Positions 31,652-38,534 of a DNA stretch of 38,534 nucleotides are shown one piece after another (the stretch's first letter is position 1; the number at the start of each line of letters is the position of its first letter). The position numbers and the translations under genes were made by a program. The DNA comes from a virus. Below the pieces are notes generated by a model. It ran no database searches, was not told where the DNA came from, and worked only from the letters and a program-made list of their open reading frames with translations. The stretch is taken from IMG/VR virus record IMGVR_UViG_3300041955_000431, positions 1-38,534 of that record. One strand, 5' to 3'.

Positions 31652-31664
31652 TTTATTATAAATA
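31652..31664 (-). promoter_or_regulatory. Candidate late promoter element before the 68-aa gene
   Basis: This is an exact copy of TATTTATAATAAA on the minus strand, 15 bases before the ATG at 31636 and after the stop of the hub gene at 31705. It would serve the 68-, 261- and 104-residue genes. Confidence 0.5.
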
Positions 31665-31704
31665 TCCGCCAATAAACAAAAAATCATCATAGCAATAAAA
31701 TCTT

Positions 31705-34700
31705 TTATTTAAAAGTAATTGCTGCTAATTTACTTACAATCAACGTTGCCATTCGCTGATATCCGCTTGGAGTTAAATCCCACTGGTCAGAAGTATAAGT
31801 TTCAGTACTTGGATTTTCTATTTGAGCGTGTTCGGCTGCTGTAATTCGCGCTTCATTAAATATATCAATCGATGCGTAATTCAATTCAGATGCCGCTCTT
31901 AATACCATAGCAGACGCATTTTGAATTATTGAACGTTGCGGTTCATCATATGGCATTGCGTCAATTAATGCGATGTTGTACCCAATAAAAGCTGTAGTAT
32001 TATTATGCCCGCCATCTGTGCTAAAAAACAGTTTAGCCGCATTTAATACTTGGGTTTTCGTGTACGGTGAACGGTCATTTGTGCATAAATTAGAAACAAT
32101 AATGTCTGGTTTAAACGCTTGTATTTTAGCAATCAAATCATTTTTATGATTTATATTCCCAGTATTACTGTAATTATTAACATAGCCTGCACTATTTACG
32201 CCATAACTCTGGTACACTAACGTTTTATTAAGCGCTTTTAACTGTACGCCTATATCCGTGCCAAGCGCGCCCACAATATGCGAATCGCCAAACACAAAAA
32301 CTTTAACATTTGGCGTATAAATACTCTTTTTAATTGTCGTAGGCGCGCCACCAGAAGATGCTGGTAAGTCGCTCAATGCGTCGCCAGGTGTGTAAAATCT
32401 ATTGTAATAATCAACAGCGTATTTACTACGATTAAACGGTGGATTTTTTCCTACGCCGTCAGTAGATTTATAATATTGATAAGTTGTATTACAATCTGCA
32501 CACACTTCTCCAAGACTGGCACACAACCAAGCTGCCCAACCTGCGTCTAAATTATTCCACCCGTCAGGACTACTCTCTACCTCCTGAACTCCAGGGGTTG
32601 AAGAGTTTGGATTGCCAAATAAAAAATGTTGATAATTTGGTGTTTTAGTAAGTAAGAAATTAAGCTGCCCTTCAAGATCTGTAGGAATTTGCGATAAAGG
32701 ATTAAAAGAGTTCGAGTTCCACTGAAACATTCCATAATCAGTGCTACCGTTATTTTCTTTATTATTTGTTGTAGTATAATTAAAATGGCATTCCATTTCA
32801 ATGTTACCCATAACGCCTGCAACTACTTTTAATATACTATCTGCCGCATTTGGATCATTCGCAAAAATACCCATCAATTTCGGATCATTTTTCAACGCGC
32901 GTTTTACTATGTTTTTAATTTCTACCCCCGTTTGCCCGTTAACAACAATACGATCACTATTTTTTGTGTCCTTTGGCACCGTAGACCCTTGCGCCTGATA
33001 CATCGATGAAGATGGAGATGGAGAAATATTACTGGTAATAGATGTTCCCAGTACGTTTTCCAAGCTAAATTTTGCCAACTGCATTAAAACATCACCTTTT
33101 GACGGCATCACAGACATAGGCTGACGCACCCCCTTAAACGTAGTTTTAATATCGTTCGGAGTAATAGTATGTTTTACGTTTGTAATCCAATACGTGCCAT
33201 AAAATAATGGAATATTTACAAGTTCAAAATACATTAACGGTTGAATCATCAAATTACCAAGCGTATCAATAGTTGCCGTATACGACCTTTCAGTAAAAAT
33301 GGAAAATAAATCACCGCTCTGCGTTTGAGATTGATTCGCAAGATTGGTAATAACCTTAAAATATTCTTCGGTGTTCTGGAACTCGCTCTGGTCTAAAATT
33401 AAATTACTGAACATTTGCTGTTCTTGCGCGCCAAAATTAACGACAAATGCCACACCGTTAGCTTTAGCTACGTCTTGCGGAATCGACGTGCCATTACCTA
33501 TATTTGCCGTATTATTTTTATTACTATTTTGCACTTGACCGCCTGTCAGCATATAAGATTTAGCCAACGTGCGAAGTTTTTGATTTGGCGCCGTATCCAA
33601 CACACTACTTCCATTTCCTATAAACTGAAAAATGAATTTTGGCGTCGTTTCCAAAACATCTACAGTAGTAAAGGTTCCAAATAAATCACCAGCAAAATTA
33701 TTTTTTCCTGGCGTAGTACTTAATGTGCCTAAATCAATATAAGACGGCAACGCGTGAAGAACAGACGAGTGCTTTTTAGCTAAATCACTTAAAAATGTAT
33801 AAATAGAAAAATTATCACCAGTATCATCATATTTGAAACTACTACTCAAATTCTGATTCAAATAGCCCGAAAGCCACGTTATATTAACCAACAACTTTTC
33901 GCCGATGTCACGCATTGAACGGTCAACAAACATAAAATGCTCCGCCAAACTTGAACTCACACCACTGGTGTCACCATTATTGGAAATATGATTATAATTA
34001 TAAGCTAAAAATAAATTTGAACCCGCCGTAGTTGAGTTTGACTGCGTATTAACACTTAACTGCATCCAGTTATCATAAATCGCCTTAATATTGTAATACG
34101 TCTTAAATTTCAAAATATTTAATGGTGAAATGGAATGAGCGGTATCAGCCACGTTAGAAATAGCTTGGGCATTCAACGCTTTATTAGCAGCAATCAATTC
34201 GGTTTGTATCGCCGTTAAACAATGCTCAATATCAGTATTTGCTGATTCAACTAAAAACTGAATCCGTGCTTTTAATAGATTAAATCGCGTGTCAGGGGTC
34301 GCCAGTCTTTCATCTGGGCTATAAATAAAATACATCAAAAAGTCTTTGGCTATTTGCAGCGTTTGTAAAGTAGGCTGCACATTAATAGTTTCAAAAAAAT
34401 CTTTAACTAAACCTCTTAATTGCGTATCAGTATAAATACCGTTTCGACCCAGATATTTTGTAATAGAATCGTTCATTTCTGGGCTATCTTTATAGGATGG
34501 TAACACTTGATTACCAAATAAACAACTTCGAACATACTGCGCATCATTTAAACCAGTTAAATTACGAAACACTACCGTATCCATCATATTCTGAACTACA
34601 TTACCATTTGTATCTATAGTATAAACATAATCATATACGCTGCCCACATTCAATAATCGACGAGTATCCATATGGGTCTGAATAACACGGCTAACTTTAT

Positions 34701-37017
34701 ACCACTGGGCTTGTGTCAAACTGGCGTTAATTACCTGTAACATATTTTGAACACCATTAAACGCCGTTCCTAATTTATATGCGTCACTATGCAATATATT
34801 ATATATCAACAACAAATCTAATTGTTGTTGCACTGTATAAGTAGTTTGTTTACCTGTCGCCGCATCTGTAACCGTTACGGGGTAAAAATCCCCTTGGTCA
34901 ATAACTAATAATGACAATAGTAAATCTAACGCATTCAACGTATTTTTCAAAAATTCTGATTCACATAAATCCAAGACGCCACATCCAACGTAATCAATAA
35001 TATCATCATATTTTATAATAGGATTAAAGTGCGGCGTTACATTTGCTTTAACACCATAAAAATACCCGCCTTCCGTGTTATATGAACGCGGTAAAAAATT
35101 TGCGTCCATAATATAAGTTCTTGAATCTTTAAGTATTGCTGCGTACTTATTCACAAGTTGCGCACTTTCTGGTTGGTCATAAGGATTAGTAAATTCGCCT
35201 TTATTAAACAATAACTGACTACCTAAATTATTTGCATAAAGCTTTGATGTGAGTGAATCAAAATCTGTTGGTGATGATACTAATGCTTTAGGCTGTGAAG
35301 TGATAAATGGCATATCACCAATAAACGGCCCAGTAAACCACAACATTCGACAGGCGTTTATCGTTAAATTAATTAACTGCGCAGTTAATTCTTGGTCTCC
35401 GCCACTTTTAGTTTTACTATATATGTCGTTTAAATATTTCATTATATATTGCAACCCAGCAATGCCGCCAGCAGACGGATACAAAGCAAAAACAGCGGTG
35501 CCATATCCGTCGTGTAACTTATATCTTCTTATAAAATCACTATCAATAGATGGTGTTTCGTCTGAATTAATAAATCTTAATACATCAGACCCAACAAGAT
35601 CCACTGAAAAACGTAAACTACATTTGAGAATATCATCAGCAGTTGCATAAGGATTTGCCGCAGGAAACAGCCCATTACTTTGATTGATTGAATTATAATC
35701 GTCAATTTGGGTTGTGGTGCTTAAAGTCTGATAAAACGTAAATAGTTCTTGCATTTGTCCTAACAACGATATGTTTTTAGGATTAGTTGCAGATAAGCCT
35801 TGATAATAACTCACCGCATTATCGGCGGCTGTCCCATAAGAAACGCCGTTTGTTAAACACGAATACAAATATTTCCATATTGAAACGTACATTGCAAATA
35901 CAGAATGGTCAAAATCATCAGTGTCTGTGCCGATTATTTGAAACAAAGAATTAGTAGAAGGGTCTACAATATTGGCATAAGCAATCTGACTATACGTCGC
36001 AAATGTTCTCAACTGGTAATCGGCGCCTAAATCATATTCATATGTAGGAAATGTTCGTAATCTGCTTGACAAATTTATACGACGTATATCCAAAGGTAAT
36101 TGCAACGGCGTTCCATACCAAATGTTATATAATTGAGAAAATAAATCCCAATAAATTCCGAAACCTGTTAACGCATCAACACCATAATAATATGACGTCA
36201 AAGGCTGCCCCGATACGCCTGAATCGCTAACATAATATCTTACAGAATACGCGTAAGGTTTATTTTCTACAGATGCAGAAGGTATTTCTACTTTTTTGAA
36301 AACGTTTAAATTTGTTATAATTGTAGGCGGCGTGCCTGAACTACTAAAAAAATTATTATCCAAATTATTTGGGTCTATATTATAAGAAACACCTGTATGC
36401 CCGTTCGTGGCATTACCGCTAATATTCAAATATGACGCGCTAAAATCGCCCGTATTACGGAAGTTCCAAATCCCGCCAAGCCAATCTATGTAAGGCTGTG
36501 GTAAACTATACAACCCAGCAACATTTTTAAATAACGTGCCAGGATTTGCTTCAACCACTTTACGTGTTTGTAATATTGGATCAGTACTTAACGGAGCCAT
36601 TATAGGCACTGGCGGATTAATAGGATATGTATTCAATAATAAAAAATATGTTGATGAAAAATCACTACTACTGGTCGTTAAATCAGAGTAAAACTGATTT
36701 ATAAATTCAGGCGTGTTCAATAACGAAGCAAAATTACACATTGGCACACCAGAAGAAAATCCAAGTAAATACCCCTCTAACGGCAACATTTCTACAGATG
36801 AAGCCCATAACTGCGCTGGGGTGAAATCAGGAAAATCTTTTGAAGTCGCATATAAGTAATCATTTCCTTCATCTTCTCCATCCAAACCCGTTCCATATAC
36901 TAAACTTCGCACGTAATCAGATGTCAAGTAAACAGGACGTTTCCAAGTGCTTAAATCTAAATTAGTATACCCAATTGGGTAAGAAATAATTGTGTTTATT
37001 CGATTGTTTAAATCCAT
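31705..37017 (-). CDS. Baseplate hub-like protein with lysozyme and SGNH-hydrolase-like domains
   Basis: The protein has 1770 residues from the ATG at 37015-37017. Residues 1 to about 1300 are a large structural part; its end (FYGTYWITNVKHTITPNDIK, then TTFKGVRQ) looks like the last strands of a phage tail hub (gp27/gpD-type) domain. Residues about 1364-1545 match the phage tail lysozyme type: VVAGVMGNIEMECHFN with probable catalytic E1409, and DYGMFQWN (from D1427). Residues 1571-1770 form an SGNH/GDSL fold: FGDSH (S1579), GVNSAGY, SNLCTND (N1647) and DQWDLTPSGYQRMA. In the last motif Asp (D1747) replaces the usual catalytic His of D-x-x-H. The protein would sit at the tail tip and open the cell wall; the SGNH part may bind instead of cleave. 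It overlaps the upstream gene by 10 bases. Confidence 0.82.
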   Translation of the reverse strand: MDLNNRINTIISYPIGYTNLDLSTWKRPVYLTSDYVRSLVYGTGLDGEDEGNDYLYATSKDFPDFTPAQLWASSVEMLPLEGYLLGFSSGVPMCNFASLLNTPEFINQFYSDLTTSSSDFSSTYFLLLNTYPINPPVPIMAPLSTDPILQTRKVVEANPGTLFKNVAGLYSLPQPYIDWLGGIWNFRNTGDFSASYLNISGNATNGHTGVSYNIDPNNLDNNFFSSSGTPPTIITNLNVFKKVEIPSASVENKPYAYSVRYYVSDSGVSGQPLTSYYYGVDALTGFGIYWDLFSQLYNIWYGTPLQLPLDIRRINLSSRLRTFPTYEYDLGADYQLRTFATYSQIAYANIVDPSTNSLFQIIGTDTDDFDHSVFAMYVSIWKYLYSCLTNGVSYGTAADNAVSYYQGLSATNPKNISLLGQMQELFTFYQTLSTTTQIDDYNSINQSNGLFPAANPYATADDILKCSLRFSVDLVGSDVLRFINSDETPSIDSDFIRRYKLHDGYGTAVFALYPSAGGIAGLQYIMKYLNDIYSKTKSGGDQELTAQLINLTINACRMLWFTGPFIGDMPFITSQPKALVSSPTDFDSLTSKLYANNLGSQLLFNKGEFTNPYDQPESAQLVNKYAAILKDSRTYIMDANFLPRSYNTEGGYFYGVKANVTPHFNPIIKYDDIIDYVGCGVLDLCESEFLKNTLNALDLLLSLLVIDQGDFYPVTVTDAATGKQTTYTVQQQLDLLLIYNILHSDAYKLGTAFNGVQNMLQVINASLTQAQWYKVSRVIQTHMDTRRLLNVGSVYDYVYTIDTNGNVVQNMMDTVVFRNLTGLNDAQYVRSCLFGNQVLPSYKDSPEMNDSITKYLGRNGIYTDTQLRGLVKDFFETINVQPTLQTLQIAKDFLMYFIYSPDERLATPDTRFNLLKARIQFLVESANTDIEHCLTAIQTELIAANKALNAQAISNVADTAHSISPLNILKFKTYYNIKAIYDNWMQLSVNTQSNSTTAGSNLFLAYNYNHISNNGDTSGVSSSLAEHFMFVDRSMRDIGEKLLVNITWLSGYLNQNLSSSFKYDDTGDNFSIYTFLSDLAKKHSSVLHALPSYIDLGTLSTTPGKNNFAGDLFGTFTTVDVLETTPKFIFQFIGNGSSVLDTAPNQKLRTLAKSYMLTGGQVQNSNKNNTANIGNGTSIPQDVAKANGVAFVVNFGAQEQQMFSNLILDQSEFQNTEEYFKVITNLANQSQTQSGDLFSIFTERSYTATIDTLGNLMIQPLMYFELVNIPLFYGTYWITNVKHTITPNDIKTTFKGVRQPMSVMPSKGDVLMQLAKFSLENVLGTSITSNISPSPSSSMYQAQGSTVPKDTKNSDRIVVNGQTGVEIKNIVKRALKNDPKLMGIFANDPNAADSILKVVAGVMGNIEMECHFNYTTTNNKENNGSTDYGMFQWNSNSFNPLSQIPTDLEGQLNFLLTKTPNYQHFLFGNPNSSTPGVQEVESSPDGWNNLDAGWAAWLCASLGEVCADCNTTYQYYKSTDGVGKNPPFNRSKYAVDYYNRFYTPGDALSDLPASSGGAPTTIKKSIYTPNVKVFVFGDSHIVGALGTDIGVQLKALNKTLVYQSYGVNSAGYVNNYSNTGNINHKNDLIAKIQAFKPDIIVSNLCTNDRSPYTKTQVLNAAKLFFSTDGGHNNTTAFIGYNIALIDAMPYDEPQRSIIQNASAMVLRAASELNYASIDIFNEARITAAEHAQIENPSTETYTSDQWDLTPSGYQRMATLIVSKLAAITFK

Positions 37018-38534
37018 TGAGTATATTTTCTTGTTCCGAACATATCATCAACTGTCCAGTTATTCGTATATATTAACGCTTCAGTGCTTACACCATTAAC
37101 CATTGTTGCTTCATCAAACTTAAAAACGTCCAAAGCCTGTAAAGCTTTAGGATGAAAAGGAAGCGCACTGGGGCTGCCAACACATTCAGCAGGGTCATTT
37201 ACTTCTACATCCAAATAAATCGATTTAAAACGATTATAAATATCGCCGCTTATAAAACTCGGAGTATAACCATATCCATCAGTAATGAAAGTGTTGCTAT
37301 TAATAAGTTTCGCAGCAGAAAATACGCCGTTTTGTAAATTTTTATTTATAGGCTGCGTGCCATAAGTATATAAGGCGTCAGAAGATGTTAAATTACTACT
37401 CAAATTTTTTAACGTACCAATAATTTTTGACCCATTAGCAAGCGTGCCTAATTCAGTCACCAAATTTTTAAATATGTTGGAAATAATAATAGGATAAATT
37501 CCTGCTTTGTTTAATGTGCCAGTAATATATTGCAAATTGGGTGAAATTGGTAAATACAACGTACCGTTATGATAAATAACACTTAATATTTGTTCCAGAA
37601 TATGGTTTAAAACGAATTGTTCGGTATTATTAGCAATTGTTAAAGTATTCTGAACAATAGGTGTACTCAAAGGCGTTGCCACATACACATTACCTGTAGT
37701 GTTATCGATATCATAACCAGCCGTTATATTTTGCTGGGCAATCGACATTGCTTTATACATTTCTTCAATAAACGCAACTTCACCCCAAGCCTTTACGTCG
37801 GCATTAATTGAATTCCCTGGATAATCTTTATAATTAGCGCCGTCGAAGTTCGTCGCGTAGTATTCTGGCCACGGCATACGATAAAACTTCCCATTTCCAA
37901 TTTCCACCGTTTCATACTGCTGGCTATACTGGGATTTACTATTTTTTGGATCAGCAAGTGATTGAATTATTAGTGCACTTTTACGTCGAAGTAATTCAGC
38001 AAAGGCATCCATATGAACAACAATCCCGTATACAATATTCGCTATGCTTGGAATGAACTTTAACCCCCCGATAAGTCTTTGCTCCAACGTTTTTATATCA
38101 TTAATTTCACTTTTATGCTCAAAATCATTAATAGCGTTAATATAGTTATTATACACGTCATTAGGCATTGGCGTAGTAATCTGTGTATCTGAATTGTAAT
38201 AATCACTTAATGTCAATGTAATGTTAAACGGCGAAACATCTAAATTCGCGACATTATTAGCCGCTATACTATTTTTTCTTGCTATAAATGTTGCGTTTGT
38301 ATTTGCTATATATCCGTTTATTGTTGACTCATTATCGCCTTTATTACCGTTCACAACCAAATTATTAAGATTCGTATAAAACAACGTTAATGCGGCACTA
38401 AAATTATTAACATCTTCTGATCGTTGCCTTGTATTAGAAAAATCATTATCTTTAATAATTTTAGATACCTGATTATTAATATTATAAAGATCTTTCAATG
38501 TGATTTTATAATTATCTACAGGAACACCGCCGTT
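37008..38534 (-). CDS. Baseplate-region protein of unknown function, 5' end outside window
   Basis: The frame is open to the window edge and begins within NGGVPVDNYKITLKDLYNI, so the real start lies beyond 38534; at least 508 residues are present. A TTG at 38498 is an internal codon, not a needed start. The visible protein is helical near its N-terminal end (LYNINNQVSKIIKDNDFSNT) and mixed later (TLEQRLIGGLKFIPSIANIV, then LRRKSALIIQSLADPK). It ends MFGTRKYTQWI and overlaps the hub gene by 10 bases. No known motif is seen. Its coupling to the hub gene suggests a central baseplate or hub partner. Confidence 0.8.
   Translation of the reverse strand, partial: NGGVPVDNYKITLKDLYNINNQVSKIIKDNDFSNTRQRSEDVNNFSAALTLFYTNLNNLVVNGNKGDNESTINGYIANTNATFIARKNSIAANNVANLDVSPFNITLTLSDYYNSDTQITTPMPNDVYNNYINAINDFEHKSEINDIKTLEQRLIGGLKFIPSIANIVYGIVVHMDAFAELLRRKSALIIQSLADPKNSKSQYSQQYETVEIGNGKFYRMPWPEYYATNFDGANYKDYPGNSINADVKAWGEVAFIEEMYKAMSIAQQNITAGYDIDNTTGNVYVATPLSTPIVQNTLTIANNTEQFVLNHILEQILSVIYHNGTLYLPISPNLQYITGTLNKAGIYPIIISNIFKNLVTELGTLANGSKIIGTLKNLSSNLTSSDALYTYGTQPINKNLQNGVFSAAKLINSNTFITDGYGYTPSFISGDIYNRFKSIYLDVEVNDPAECVGSPSALPFHPKALQALDVFKFDEATMVNGVSTEALIYTNNWTVDDMFGTRKYTQWI

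Noticed and set aside
35249-35650. A 133-codon open frame on the plus strand
   Set aside because: It is opposite the hub gene, which is continuous and carries recognisable domains further on; no plus-strand gene is supported anywhere in the window.
1-38534. Diversity-generating retroelement, CRISPR array or tRNA cluster
   Set aside because: No reverse transcriptase, no template/variable repeat pair, no regular spaced repeats and no cloverleaf-like stretch were seen; nearly all DNA is occupied by the listed genes.

Overview
The window is an AT-rich, almost fully coding stretch of a contractile-tailed (T4-like, myovirus-type) phage genome. Every gene I can support lies on the minus strand, so transcription runs from high to low coordinates. 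The phage assignment rests on a gp25-type and a gp6/J-type baseplate wedge protein, a very large hub protein with lysozyme and SGNH-hydrolase domains, a RecA/UvsX-like recombinase, a gp32-like single-strand binding protein, a FEN-type exonuclease, a DnaB-like helicase and a B12-type ribonucleotide reductase (RNR). Starts lack Shine-Dalgarno sequences and are preceded by A-rich stretches. The best promoter in front of the replication genes fits TTTG-N20-TAnnTTT. Both suggest a Bacteroidota host; that is inference. Stops include TGA, so the code is standard.

Layout in transcription order: (1) 38534-31705, an open-ended baseplate-like gene and a 1770-residue hub/lysozyme/SGNH protein. (2) 31636-30309, three small genes of unknown role. 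(3) 30292-21075, a replication and nucleotide operon: promoter, ssDNA-binding protein, HNH endonuclease, recombinase, exonuclease, a 171-residue unknown, helicase, RNR with an HNH intein, then a strong terminator. (4) 21065-20422, a second free-standing HNH gene. (5) 20407-5125, a tightly packed baseplate operon: gp25, gp6/J, five proteins without recognised function and a 1927-residue tail-I-like protein. (6) 5119-1, virion proteins, three of which share an N-terminal module; the last runs off the window.

Regulation looks two-tiered. The replication operon starts at a host-like promoter. A 13-base element, TATTTATAATAAA on the coding strand, occurs exactly or nearly so 21-37 bases before five gene starts (68-aa gene, HNH gene at 28615, gp25, 894-aa gene, 101-aa gene). 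I read it as a candidate late promoter of the phage. Both free-standing HNH genes are preceded by a long perfect inverted repeat that ends at the start codon. In one of them the candidate late element sits inside the hairpin, an arrangement like that described for T4 I-TevI.

The replication cluster carries three homing-type elements: two free-standing HNH genes and an intein placed immediately before the thiyl-radical cysteine of the RNR. No intergenic stretch exceeds 300 bases; the longest is 30155-30308. I saw no tRNA, CRISPR array, insertion sequence or reverse transcriptase.
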